From NCBI RefSeq assembly GCF_003293675.1, contig NZ_CP029984.1:1178043-1242042 (forward strand): a stretch of DNA of 64,000 nucleotides, read 5' to 3'. Below the pieces are notes generated by a model. That model made no database searches and was not told where the DNA came from. It worked only from the letters and a program-made list of their open reading frames with translations. Both the position numbers and the translations under genes were made by a program. This DNA comes from Gardnerella leopoldii. Its GTDB lineage: Bacteria > Actinomycetota > Actinomycetes > Actinomycetales > Bifidobacteriaceae. Below, piece after piece: positions 1 to 13,391 of this stretch; within the stretch, counting starts at the first letter, position 1; every line of letters starts with the position of its first letter.

Positions 1-1075
1 GAAGTCCTTGTTGTTGCATTTTTGCTCCAGGCCATGGAGTCACATACACAGTGTTGTTGTTACCGTTAATGAAGAAAGATCCGTTACTTTGTTGCACATT
101 AATACTGTGATCCTCACTTTGAGAATCGTCATTATCATCTGAATCTTCTTCGTCATCTTCACCATCTTCATCACCATCAAAAGATGCGCCATCATAATCA
201 GCAAAATCCCCAGCTGTTACATCATGATTAGTGACGTGGAATGTATAGACTTGCTCAGAACTTTGCTCCTCGTCACCAACGGTAGTAGTAGCCTTCATTT
301 TTAACTTGTACACACCAGGACGGTTAAAAGACCAATACATGTGAGAATGCTTGCCACCAGTCTCAGTGATGTCAACATCTTTCGGCCATCCGTCAACAGA
401 ACCAAGCATTTTCTCATAATCGTCACCGCTGCGAGTATACATAAAAACTTCGCCGTTGTGGGGTGCTTCGATACCAGTTAATGACAGTTTGACTGTTGGG
501 TTAACTTTTGTAGAACCAGCTCCCTCATATAACGGTCTAGTATCTAAACCAGGCCATAATGCACCAGTATTTCCAGCTCCAGATTGATCAAAGAACCAGA
601 CTACACCTTCGCGAGTTGTTGCGTAGATTTCTTTTATTATCGGATCATTCTCATCTTTGGAAAGCTGCATGATATTTTTAGAACCAACTTCAAAAATAAG
701 TCGATTCGTATCGTAACGAGTGCCATCATGATCTTCACTTTCAAACGCATCTCCCAAGGTGCCTAATACTATGCGCTTGCTTGCACTATCAAAGAAAGTT
801 GCAAAAACATCAGCATGACCTTTATACGCGTGACACATTACAGCTTTACTATCAGCCGCAGGTTGTGAAGCAGTTTTATCTAAGCGAGCAGCCGTACACG
901 CTTTAAAATTAGCTTGCTTTATTGCGTCAAAATCTTTAGAAGATTTCTTTCCGCTTACAACAGTTGCGTCACTGCCATTGTCAGCAAAAGCTGCGGGAGT
1001 TCCCATCATCATGCCACACAAGCACACGCCCACCAACAAAGCGCGAGATAGTTTCTTTATACTATTACGAACCAT
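1..1075 (-). CDS. surface-anchored repeat protein, partial (runs off window)
   Basis: Reading frame open from ATG at 1075 to the window edge, about 358 codons; the C-terminus and anchor are outside. The N-terminus is a signal peptide (basic MVRNSIKK, hydrophobic core, AFA cut site near residue 31). The mature part has a GHADVF segment, a PGLD segment and the motif HSHMYWSFNRPGVYKLK, which I recognise as the actinobacterial surface-anchored wall-repeat domain (choice-of-anchor M type, from memory). An acidic Asp/Glu stretch follows the domain. It starts 13 bp after the stop of the next protein upstream, so the three are probably one transcript. The function is unknown. In related actinobacterial loci such proteins sit beside Zn/Mn-type ABC importers, which fits the metal box upstream of this cluster. 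Confidence 0.8.
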   Translation of the reverse strand, partial: MVRNSIKKLSRALLVGVCLCGMMMGTPAAFADNGSDATVVSGKKSSKDFDAIKQANFKACTAARLDKTASQPAADSKAVMCHAYKGHADVFATFFDSASKRIVLGTLGDAFESEDHDGTRYDTNRLIFEVGSKNIMQLSKDENDPIIKEIYATTREGVVWFFDQSGAGNTGALWPGLDTRPLYEGAGSTKVNPTVKLSLTGIEAPHNGEVFMYTRSGDDYEKMLGSVDGWPKDVDITETGGKHSHMYWSFNRPGVYKLKMKATTTVGDEEQSSEQVYTFHVTNHDVTAGDFADYDGASFDGDEDGEDDEEDSDDNDDSQSEDHSINVQQSNGSFFINGNNNTVYVTPWPGAKMQQQGL

Positions 1076-1088
1076 TTTCGTCACACCA

Positions 1089-2294
1089 TTATTTCCACTG
1101 GGTACCATCAGATTGCATATTGTCTGATTGAGAATATTGAGAATTATTAATTGGTGACATCACTGTCGTTTCTTGATCACGCACTAGATTTGACAAAGTA
1201 CTGTCGCCATTTGCATTATTCACAAAATTTGCATTATTTGCATACTGTTGATTAGCTTGTGCAGAAACTTGCTTAGCAAGCGCAAGATTTCGTGCTTTCT
1301 TGCTTTTAGCTACAACTATTAGCACAAAAATCACAATAATTACGGCAATAATAGCCACAAAAATACCTACAATTTGAAGAACTAAAGCTGTATCATCACT
1401 TTTTTCAGATACTTTGTGAGAATGCTTATGCTGGTTGCGAAGGAGTTTGTGATGATTGTTAGTTTCATCTTTTGTGGATTCATCGTTGTCTTCTTCATCT
1501 TGATCCTCTTCGTCGCCTTCGCTGCCACTTGCTCCAGCAGCAGCGCCCGCACCTAAAGCAGCATTAGGATCGGTATTATCTCCAACTGCAAAATTAAGAA
1601 CACGCGTATCGCTTACAGCGCGTCCGTTTTTAAGCTTTCCTGAAAAAGTAAGCTTCACATGATAAATTCCAGGCTTAGAAAACACCCAATTCACGTGAGT
1701 ATGAGCGTTAGTTTCAATCCAGCTGTTTTGCGGATAACCTTTAGTACTATCCCAAAGCTGCTGTGGATTGTTATTGCCATTTTCTAAGTAAACATGCAAT
1801 TTGCCTGGACCACTTACTCCTTCAAGCGAAAGGTTTGCACCACGATCGAGCTCGTTAAGCACGCCACCTTCCTGCGTATTCCAACCAAGCCACGGCACAT
1901 CAGGATTCTGAGTTTGTGGAATAACATACAGCTTCGTTCCAGGCTTTTCGCCAATAAAACTGTAGGCAGCGTCATCAGGCATAGGAATTATTGAATTGCC
2001 ACCTAATTTAAATACCACATTTTCTGGGTCTCGCCACACTGGTTCATCACCAGTATCATCGCGAATCTTCAATTTCCATTTGCCGTCGATTAGCGTTGGT
2101 CCAAAATCAGCATGACCTGCTTGAATCATAACTGGCTGATTGCCTTCAGTGGCATAAGCAGTTTCTTGCATTGGATTTGGTGCACATAAAGATGCAACCA
2201 AAGTTACTAAAGAAAATATGAGCGCAAGCAACGCAGTAGAATATGCATGCTTTCGTTTTACTTGCAATGTTTCATTTTGTTTGTAATTCATCAT
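1089..2294 (-). CDS. surface-anchored repeat protein with C-terminal membrane anchor
   Basis: 401 aa. Signal peptide with AYA cut site near residue 48. The mature domain carries GHADFG near its start, a PWLGW segment and the repeat motif HTHVNWVFSKPGIYHVKL, matching the proteins on either side. After it come an acidic stretch (about 257-277), a His/Lys-rich stretch (about 280-295, HHKLLRNQHKHSHK) and a strong transmembrane helix (about 300-330) followed by KSKK and a hydrophilic cytoplasmic tail of about 70 residues rich in Gln and Asn. No LPXTG sorting motif is visible, so it is held by the membrane helix. It lies 31 bp after the stop of the 772-aa protein and 13 bp before the next start, which suggests co-transcription. 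The His cluster could bind metal; that is inference. Confidence 0.85.
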   Translation of the reverse strand: MMNYKQNETLQVKRKHAYSTALLALIFSLVTLVASLCAPNPMQETAYATEGNQPVMIQAGHADFGPTLIDGKWKLKIRDDTGDEPVWRDPENVVFKLGGNSIIPMPDDAAYSFIGEKPGTKLYVIPQTQNPDVPWLGWNTQEGGVLNELDRGANLSLEGVSGPGKLHVYLENGNNNPQQLWDSTKGYPQNSWIETNAHTHVNWVFSKPGIYHVKLTFSGKLKNGRAVSDTRVLNFAVGDNTDPNAALGAGAAAGASGSEGDEEDQDEEDNDESTKDETNNHHKLLRNQHKHSHKVSEKSDDTALVLQIVGIFVAIIAVIIVIFVLIVVAKSKKARNLALAKQVSAQANQQYANNANFVNNANGDSTLSNLVRDQETTVMSPINNSQYSQSDNMQSDGTQWK

Positions 2295-2325
2295 TTAAAC
2301 TTTCTAGTAATAATACGAATACTAT

Positions 2326-4644
2326 TTACAACAATTTCAATCTAGGACGTACCAAAGCACCGCATGCACCAGTTATTGTGCATAAGCCGACGCTCGCACC
2401 TGAAGCTGCAACCGCAACCCACTTAGTCGAGGAACTATCACCTTTTGTATCATCTGAATCATCTTCATACGCTTCATCAGATTCTTCGTTGTATTGCCTT
2501 GCACCTTGCAAAGCATGGTGTTCAGTATTCTTAACAAAATCAGAGTTATTGACAGAACTATTTTTGGACTTATTACCAGAATTATTATCTGTTCTTACGA
2601 AATTACGAATAGTCTGTCCACTTTTCTTAGAACTCTTGTTCTTAGTATGAGTTCCGCCAGAAGTTCGTCGCGATGAATTATGTAACGATGTTCCGCTTGA
2701 ATTTTCTGTTCTTGTAAAAGAACTAGAACCAGAACTAGCACCACTTTGCGTATTATTTTTAGAATTATTCTTACGATTAGTGCGGTTAGTCTTATTGCGA
2801 TTCTTCTTTGTGCGCTTGAATTTTCTGTTGGATTTCTTAAAGAAATTAGATTCGAATTGGAATCCACCATTAGAGCTAGATCCGAATAGTCCAGAATTTG
2901 CAGCACCGCCGAATACGCCTTTCAAAAAGTTCTTTCCACCAGCGAAATGCTTAGTCTTATTTTTGCGCTTATTATGACGCTTCTCATGGTGCTTTTTCCC
3001 GTGAGGGTTCTCATCATCTTCAGAATCAGAACCACTTTGATCATCATCGCCATCATGGTTATGAGAGTGAGGAACACCTTTCATCTCAATAACATAATCG
3101 CAAAACTCATCAAACATTTTATTACGGTAAAGTTCACCGTTCTTTAAAACTAAGGAAGGACGAATCGTTGCACCTTGCATTGACGCATCAAGTTTTAGCT
3201 CCAACTTGCTGCTTGCAGCACCCGGAATGCGCTTAAATTCGCTTTCTCCTTCCTTTTTCATCAACCAAACATAATCTTTGACAATGGAAGTTACTGGACT
3301 TGTCGGATCGTCAATTGGCGCACCGGTAACACCGTCGGTTGCAACATGAGGGTTAAGCAATACTGTTTTCGCGTGTAAAGTATCCCCTGGTTTGAAACGC
3401 TTATAAGGAGCAATTGCTTTTACTACAGGATGTCCGTCGGCACCGTGATCTTCAACGGCGATGGTTGCAGACGCAGTATCTTTGCCAACTTGCGTTTCAC
3501 CTTCAGTTGCGTGAGCATACACTTTCATCTTGTTCATTGCAGGCTCAGCCGGAAGCTGCAATCTCTCAGCAAAAAGAGTGGTTCCATACGCGTCAGGACC
3601 TTCGTCAGCACGCACATATCTCCACTCAATACGAGCACCCTTTGGTTTGTTAACTACTTTTAAGTCTAAACCACCATAACCTTCGTATGAATGATAATGC
3701 GGATGAGGCCCGGAATCACGAATATTGCCGATGCGCATATCGCCGCCATCGTCTTTATCTGTGTCTTTATGATCTTTGGAAGCTTCGTGCGCTTCTTCAT
3801 CATCGTCAGGATTAATAAAATCACCGCGACGGTGCAAATCAAGCGTTTCCGTAATGCCAGAAGCAGGTACTTCGCCTGAATATGTATCTTCTACTTCAAA
3901 AGTGTATTCTGCAGGTTCGGTTGTGATCTGCTTCTTAGTGTTCTTATTTGTAATAGTTGCTGCTACTTTTAGCTTGTAAACGCCAGGCTGCGTAAATCCC
4001 CAGTTTGCATGCACGTGGCCAGCAGTATGTTGGTGAATTACGCCAGGTAGCATAAATCGACTGCCATCAGTATCAGGTTCGTCGTCTAAATCATTCTCTT
4101 CAAATGATAATTTCTTCGAATTTTTTCCAATGCCATCGGTAGTCCAAAGCAGAATGCGCCCGTTCATTGGTCCAGTAACTTGCTGAATTGCAATATCTGC
4201 TGTTGCATCATCTGCGTGAGATGCGCCAACTAAAGATGCAGCATAACCTGTGTCCCAACCCGGGAAAAGAGGGTTCCCTTTTTGATTTCCGGAACTATCG
4301 AGATAGTAGTATTCAGTAGCGAGAGCAGGAAGTTGCGATTTTGTAGTGTACGTGCTTTTAGCTACGCGCAAAGTAGTGTTTTCAGGCTTTAAGAAAGTAG
4401 CAGCGTCTTTTTCGACGGCCATAATGAATTTACCATTGTATTGAATTGGGTAAAACACGTCTGTATGGCCGTGATTTAGCACTTCCTTTTTTGTAGGATC
4501 GTATTTTTCAGCAGGATTACCATTTTCTAATGCAACTGCCGGTAAAGCTGCACTAAATCCTGATGCGAGCACGGCAATGGCAAGTATTGCAACACTTGCC
4601 ATTGCAAAAGCACGTTTCACAATATTCCTAATGACCTGAGTCAT
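2326..4644 (-). CDS. large surface-anchored repeat protein with His-rich and basic Ser/Thr/Asn-rich regions
   Basis: 772 aa, first gene of the three-gene surface cluster. Signal peptide with AVA cut site near residue 38. The first domain has GHTDVFYP, a PGWD segment and the wall-repeat motif HVHANWGFTQPGVYKLK. A His-rich stretch (HPHYH) and an Ig-like segment follow, ending near residue 520. Then come an acidic/His segment (HSHNHDGDDD) and a very basic, Lys/Arg/Asn/Ser/Thr-rich low-complexity region from about 551 to 700. The protein closes with a hydrophobic helix near 738-762 and an RPRLK tail, without LPXTG. The layout suggests a wall-spanning stalk with a membrane anchor. A Fur/Zur-like box lies about 100 bp upstream. 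No enzymatic motif was recognised. Confidence 0.85.
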   Translation of the reverse strand: MTQVIRNIVKRAFAMASVAILAIAVLASGFSAALPAVALENGNPAEKYDPTKKEVLNHGHTDVFYPIQYNGKFIMAVEKDAATFLKPENTTLRVAKSTYTTKSQLPALATEYYYLDSSGNQKGNPLFPGWDTGYAASLVGASHADDATADIAIQQVTGPMNGRILLWTTDGIGKNSKKLSFEENDLDDEPDTDGSRFMLPGVIHQHTAGHVHANWGFTQPGVYKLKVAATITNKNTKKQITTEPAEYTFEVEDTYSGEVPASGITETLDLHRRGDFINPDDDEEAHEASKDHKDTDKDDGGDMRIGNIRDSGPHPHYHSYEGYGGLDLKVVNKPKGARIEWRYVRADEGPDAYGTTLFAERLQLPAEPAMNKMKVYAHATEGETQVGKDTASATIAVEDHGADGHPVVKAIAPYKRFKPGDTLHAKTVLLNPHVATDGVTGAPIDDPTSPVTSIVKDYVWLMKKEGESEFKRIPGAASSKLELKLDASMQGATIRPSLVLKNGELYRNKMFDEFCDYVIEMKGVPHSHNHDGDDDQSGSDSEDDENPHGKKHHEKRHNKRKNKTKHFAGGKNFLKGVFGGAANSGLFGSSSNGGFQFESNFFKKSNRKFKRTKKNRNKTNRTNRKNNSKNNTQSGASSGSSSFTRTENSSGTSLHNSSRRTSGGTHTKNKSSKKSGQTIRNFVRTDNNSGNKSKNSSVNNSDFVKNTEHHALQGARQYNEESDEAYEDDSDDTKGDSSSTKWVAVAASGASVGLCTITGACGALVRPRLKLL

Positions 4645-4746
4645 AATTACTATTTCGCTCTCTACACTTCATCTTCTTATCGTTATATGCGCTCTTCTTT
4701 TCGCAAATAATTATGGAAGATTTTTAACAACGTCTATTAATAATAA

Positions 4747-4761
4747 TAATGATTCTCATTA
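4747..4761 (-). promoter_or_regulatory. Fur/Zur-family operator-like inverted repeat
   Basis: TAATGA-TTC-TCATTA is a perfect 6-bp inverted repeat with a 3-bp spacer, about 100 bp upstream of the first surface-protein ATG and just past the terminator of the preceding gene. It resembles Fur-superfamily boxes (Fur, Zur). The sequence alone does not say which metal regulator would bind. Confidence 0.5.
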
Positions 4762-4779
4762 ATAGCAAGTCGACACTCC

Positions 4780-4817
4780 GAATAAACAAAAACGCTGGCA
4801 GCTTAAAGCAACCAGCG
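4780..4817 (-). terminator. Rho-independent terminator of the isochorismatase-family gene
   Basis: Stem CGCTGG (4793-4798) with CCAGCG (4812-4817), followed on the minus strand by TTTTTGTTTATT. It ends the gene at 4873-5427 and insulates the surface cluster. Confidence 0.7.
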
Positions 4818-4872
4818 CCTATTATTCTCAATAACTATTGAATAATTATTTAAATATTTTTAGCTAAAATTC

Positions 4873-5427
4873 TCAGCCTTCTACAATATCCGCATTAAGG
4901 CAAGTCTTAAAGTGGCGCAAAGCCCATTCGTGACCTGCAGGATCAAAGCTTGCAACGGCATCCTTGTGAACCACAATCTTGAATCCAAGATTATACGCAT
5001 CGACAGCAGTGTGAAGCACGCAAATATCCGTGCAAACTCCCACCAAATGCAGCTCTTCAATGTGACGTTCGCGAAGCTTAATCAGCAAATCCGTGCCATT
5101 AAACGACGAGTAACGAGTCTTATGAATATAATAAACATTGCTTTTATCTTTATTTGCTTCGTAAAAATCACCAAGCGCGCCATATAACTTCTGGCCGTGA
5201 GTTCCTGCGATATTGTGAGGTGGGAAAAGCTTAGTTTCAGGATGATACGGATCGTTCAAATGGTGCGTATCAATCGCAAAAACCACGAACTCACCGGCGT
5301 CAAGAAATTCCTGCGAAATCTCAGTAATACGCTTCTCGAGCTTTTGCGCAGGCTCGCCCACAGTAAGAGAGCCATCGCTTGCCACAAAATCATTCGTATA
5401 ATCAATGTTAATAAGGGCTTTATTCAT
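4873..5427 (-). CDS. isochorismatase-family cysteine hydrolase, nicotinamidase-like
   Basis: 184 aa, the usual length for nicotinamidase (PncA), which turns nicotinamide into nicotinate for NAD salvage. The family triad is visible: Asp9 (NIDYTNDF), Lys103 (IHKTRYS) and Cys136 (GVCTDICVLH). Likely metal ligands are Asp53 and His55 or His56 (AIDTHH) and His71 (FPPH). The MNKALINIDYTNDF start follows a TAGGAGTA-like ribosome site. It is a single-gene unit with its own terminator. Substrate choice within the superfamily cannot be fixed from sequence; nicotinamidase is the best guess because of the DTHH plus FPPH pattern. Confidence 0.8.
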   Translation of the reverse strand: MNKALINIDYTNDFVASDGSLTVGEPAQKLEKRITEISQEFLDAGEFVVFAIDTHHLNDPYHPETKLFPPHNIAGTHGQKLYGALGDFYEANKDKSNVYYIHKTRYSSFNGTDLLIKLRERHIEELHLVGVCTDICVLHTAVDAYNLGFKIVVHKDAVASFDPAGHEWALRHFKTCLNADIVEG

Positions 5428-5774
5428 ACCTACTCCTTGTATGAAATTTACAGAATAATCGCAAATAGCATTACTGCTAACAGCATTATTGCAAATAGCT
5501 CTACTGCAATAGCATAATCGCTTTAGTTACAATATTCCGCATTCTTAATTGCTTGATTTTATTTCAATTGATAGCCCAATTATCAACTCAATTGCTGGCC
5601 CAATTGCGATCGGCGCAATACCTCAATATTCAAAGAATACTCAAAGCTCACTTGCTTCTGCACCGACTATCATCATTTAATCACTACCTTGCGGCAAATT
5701 TTAAATCTTACTGATAAAATATTGAAACAAAAAAACAAATTAACAACTCTAAATAGTCTTATAGGTAGGAAAAT
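5428..5774. other. intergenic region between divergent genes, with degenerate tandem repeats
   Basis: AT-rich spacer between the isochorismatase-family gene (minus) and the small membrane protein (plus). It holds the 15-bp repeats at 5461-5520 and two degenerate 24-bp copies at 5565-5588 and 5589-5612, both beginning CAATTG. No convincing gene is present. Promoters for both flanking genes should lie here, but I could not fix them. Confidence 0.6.
5461..5520. repeat. four degenerate 15-bp tandem repeats
   Basis: Units at 5461, 5476, 5491 and 5506, each 15 bp and built on GCAAATAGCATTACT with a few changes. They sit about 35 bp upstream of the isochorismatase-family start, in its probable promoter or leader region. 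Confidence 0.7.
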
Positions 5775-6335
5775 ATGAAAAAAATAAAAATTCACCAGAT
5801 TGTTAATCTTATTTTTAGCGGCATTGCTTTAATTGGATTGCTTCTGCCATATTCTTCATCGTACGGAGAATACAGGAATTTTTTGACATCAAATCCAGAC
5901 ATCTTGTTTGCAAAAGAAATAGGTTTTAAAAATATTGACGCTGTCGATTTATCGATGTTAGAAAATCTTAGGTTATATTTCTGCCTTGCTAATAATTCTC
6001 ATGGAAATGACTGGCTCAAGAATGAAGCAATAATAAATGTTGTTCTCATAATTGCACTAATCGCATCTATACTTCTTATACTATTGTTTACGCTTTTAAA
6101 TAAGCCTGTTGCAAATATTGTATTTGCACTCATCTTGGCAGCTGCATCACTTCTTATGAATTATGACGCAGTAAGCCGTCATGCACTTCCTTCAGATAAT
6201 TATACTTTTGGCTTTACATATTACCTTTATACGCCGTTAGCAGTGGTTATAATAGTTTGCTCAATAGTTGGAATTGTCATAAAAAAGAAAGAAAAGAAAG
6301 CTGCAAGACTTTCAAATTTTGCACATGCAAAATAA
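5775..6335 (+). CDS. small multi-pass membrane protein of unknown function
   Basis: 186 aa. Four hydrophobic segments are visible, at about 9-26, 90-110, 115-130 and 150-170, with a loop of about 60 residues between the first two. The C-terminus is Lys-rich (KKKEKKAARL), which places it in the cytoplasm. It starts with MKKIKIH after TAGGAAAAT. It is a stand-alone gene, ended by the strong shared terminator at 6373-6418. I recognise no family. Confidence 0.7.
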   Translation: MKKIKIHQIVNLIFSGIALIGLLLPYSSSYGEYRNFLTSNPDILFAKEIGFKNIDAVDLSMLENLRLYFCLANNSHGNDWLKNEAIINVVLIIALIASILLILLFTLLNKPVANIVFALILAAASLLMNYDAVSRHALPSDNYTFGFTYYLYTPLAVVIIVCSIVGIVIKKKEKKAARLSNFAHAK

Positions 6336-6367
6336 AAGTAAACAAAATTATGAATTATAAGCAGTTT

Positions 6368-6423
6368 ACAAAATAATAGTAGGGGTCAGTATTTTAGAAT
6401 ATTGACCCCTACTATTATCGCTA
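6368..6423. terminator. bidirectional terminator, 16-bp perfect stem
   Basis: ATAATAGTAGGGGTCA (6373-6388) pairs perfectly with 6403-6418, and five more pairs (one G-U) lie inside around a TTAG loop. It lies between convergent genes (5775-6335 plus, 6449-7699 minus) and can serve both. Confidence 0.8.
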
Positions 6424-6448
6424 CATTTGCAAGCAAATATAGTTAATA

Positions 6449-7699
6449 CTATTTAGACACAGCTATAAGTTTCTTAGAAACTCTCGCTTGAACATCAACA
6501 TAATAATTAAGCTCATCAGAGTTCAAATCTTTGCTATGCCAATTGTTGAACTTTTTTACTGCATCATTATATTTATCTAAATACGCAGAGTACTCATTAA
6601 GAATAGTCTTATCAGTTGGATTTTTCTTATACTTTTTCATGAACGCAACATATTCGTCCATAACTGTTTCATAGCTATCCATTGCCGCTTTGAAATCACT
6701 ACGCAATCCATTAACAAGCTTCGTGTTAGTTTTAGGTTTTTCTTCAGCTTTTGGAGCAGATTGTTTTGGAGTGCTCTTTGCAGCATCTTTCTTCGCATCA
6801 GACTTATTGGAATCACCACTATCTTTAGGATTGTTGGCTGGAGCACTGATGCCAATGCTCATAATATTATTGCCTTCGTATTTTAATGACAAATGCCAGC
6901 CTGAATTATTGTACGCATAGTACCAATCATCTCCCTTACTATAATTAACTGTAAAACCTTTATCAGAGCAAGCTTTCACATATTTCTCATAATCTTCCAT
7001 ACTGGTGTTGCCAATATAAACTACGAAGCTATCCTCATTTTCGTAGGAGAACTTTCCGAATATAGATTTTGGTACAGGCAATTGATTAGCTGCTTCACTC
7101 GATGGCCAAGTAATTGGAGACATTTCCATCGGCGCATTCAGCGCGATATTTAGCTTATTATTGCTTTCATAACGAAGCAATTTTAATTTATAGCCTTCAC
7201 TGTTATAAGAAGAATATTCTGTAGAATCAGTTTTTGAATCTACAGTAAATCCTTTATCCTTGCAAGCTTTAATATAATCATTAAACTGTTTGGCAGAAAT
7301 ATTGTTTATATCAACATTCATTTCTTCAGAAGAGTTTTCAATGATTTTACCCATGTTAGATGGAGGATTTGGCAATTCTGAGCCTAAAACCATCTCATTC
7401 CAATTAATAACAACGCCGTTATCTAATTTTTTAATATTCAAGAATCCGCATATTGTAACAACAATTATTATTATGCTGACTAAATAAAACCAAAATCTTT
7501 TATAAATTGGCTTTTTCTTTTTGGCATGCATGCTGCCATAACCTGTAGCTGCTGGAACAGTGAGATTCTGTTGCGGCGGCGGAACAGGAATATTTTGCTC
7601 AAAAGTCGAAGCTGCTGTTGATTGTTCGACCTTTAATTTTGATCCGCAGTATGGGCAGAAGTCATTCCAAGACTCCATTCCGCAACTTGTACATTTCAT
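6449..7699 (-). CDS. zinc-ribbon membrane protein with duplicated extracellular domain
   Basis: 416 aa. It begins with a zinc ribbon (Cys3, Cys6, Cys15, Cys18: CTSCGMESWNDFCPYC), then a Pro/Gln linker and one transmembrane helix (about 70-90, after KKKKPIYKR). Outside are two copies of one domain. Both carry the pattern LP-P...GK, then Y-KAC-DKGFTV, then a Tyr-rich YNSEG or YNNSG, then YE-NN and a final I-AP. After a Lys/Ala/Pro linker comes a helical C-terminal domain (LRSDFKAAMDSYE... MKKYKKNP) that I recall as a DUF6591-type domain. The ribosome site TTAGGAGATGATGT precedes ATG. A single-gene unit. The function is unknown; the domain layout suggests a cell-surface sensor or envelope-stress protein, which is inference. 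Confidence 0.75.
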   Translation of the reverse strand: MKCTSCGMESWNDFCPYCGSKLKVEQSTAASTFEQNIPVPPPQQNLTVPAATGYGSMHAKKKKPIYKRFWFYLVSIIIIVVTICGFLNIKKLDNGVVINWNEMVLGSELPNPPSNMGKIIENSSEEMNVDINNISAKQFNDYIKACKDKGFTVDSKTDSTEYSSYNSEGYKLKLLRYESNNKLNIALNAPMEMSPITWPSSEAANQLPVPKSIFGKFSYENEDSFVVYIGNTSMEDYEKYVKACSDKGFTVNYSKGDDWYYAYNNSGWHLSLKYEGNNIMSIGISAPANNPKDSGDSNKSDAKKDAAKSTPKQSAPKAEEKPKTNTKLVNGLRSDFKAAMDSYETVMDEYVAFMKKYKKNPTDKTILNEYSAYLDKYNDAVKKFNNWHSKDLNSDELNYYVDVQARVSKKLIAVSK

Positions 7700-7869
7700 A
7701 CATCATCTCCTAACAATATTGATACGAACATATCATGAAAATGCATCTCATGCTTTGCTATAAATAATATCAAATAAATTGTTGGACTTTTAAGTATTAA
7801 TGTTGTATGAGTTTTTGAGGGTTTAACGTCAACATCTGCTCCAATTATGATGTGAGTCTCTCACGTTTG

Positions 7870-7883
7870 GAGGGTTAACCCTC
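7870..7883. repeat. 14-bp perfect palindrome
   Basis: GAGGGTTAACCCTC reads the same on both strands. A related GAGGGTTTAACGTC lies about 50 bp away, near 7817. Function unknown. Confidence 0.7.
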
Positions 7884-7933
7884 GCTCTACGCTCCATTTG
7901 CGAGACGACACTCGCACTATACGTGCTCGCTAC

Positions 7934-7980
7934 GAAACTCGCGTTGGAAGTCCACTGGACTTCCAACTTAAGCGAGTTTC
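7934..7980. repeat. long inverted repeat (cruciform-capable hairpin)
   Basis: GTTGGAAGTCCA (7943-7954) faces TGGACTTCCAAC (7956-7967) with a single base between. Outside, GAAACTCGC (7934-7942) faces GCGAGTTTC (7972-7980). Together they make 21 bp of pairing, broken only by a 4-nt bulge. There is no T-run, so it is not a normal terminator. Confidence 0.85.
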
Positions 7981-8092
7981 CGCTCCGAATTGCCTTCGCG
8001 CGCTAAATCGCAGCGCTCAGACAGGTCGTCGCGCCCACGTTTGAAGAATTACAGATAACAGTATACGAAAACGAAAGAACAGTATGCGAATA

Positions 8093-8124
8093 TGAAAAAA
8101 GCGGGGAGTAAAAAACTCCCCGCT
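8093..8124 (-). terminator. rRNA operon terminator
   Basis: GCGGGGAGT (8101-8109) pairs with ACTCCCCGC (8115-8123), followed on the minus strand by a run of Ts. It sits about 10 bp past the 5S 3' end. Confidence 0.9.
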
Positions 8125-8133
8125 AGAAAAATA

Positions 8134-8251
8134 ATGCGGCAGCGTGCTAGTCTCCCACACCCTATCGAGTGCAGTACCCTCGCCGTGTCAGGCCTTAGCT
8201 TCCGGGTTCGGAATGGGACCGGGCGTCTCACCTGAGCCATGACCACCGCAA
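8134..8251 (-). rRNA. rrf: 5S ribosomal RNA
   Basis: About 118 nt on the minus strand, with the conserved core CCCATTCCGAACCCGGAAG and pairing 5'/3' ends (GCGGTGG... and ...CGCTGCCGC). It lies about 180 nt after the 23S gene and is followed at once by a strong terminator. End positions are estimates to within a few bases. Confidence 0.95.
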
Positions 8252-8429
8252 AACTAGATTATACACTCAAAACCATTGAGTGGCAACACGTGGCGGTTAG
8301 GGAACCGGACATGAACGCGCGTAAAAACTCTTTTACCAACTGATCGTTAAGCAAAACATTCAGTACTCATTAACGCTAGAAGAATAATACTCATAAGGAA
8401 CTCACCCTCCCCACTAGTAAAAGTGAGGA

Positions 8430-13391
<4,962 letters not shown>

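Larger units (their letters stand above)
7700..8092. other. gene-free, palindrome-rich region beyond the rRNA operon
   Basis: No reading frame here looks real. The first 90 bases are ordinary AT-rich upstream DNA of the zinc-ribbon gene. From about 7860 to 8040 the DNA turns GC-richer and carries the GAGGGTTAACCCTC palindrome (7870-7883), repeated CTCGC-type words, and the long hairpin at 7934-7980. It could be a decayed repeat element or rRNA-linked debris. Confidence 0.5.
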
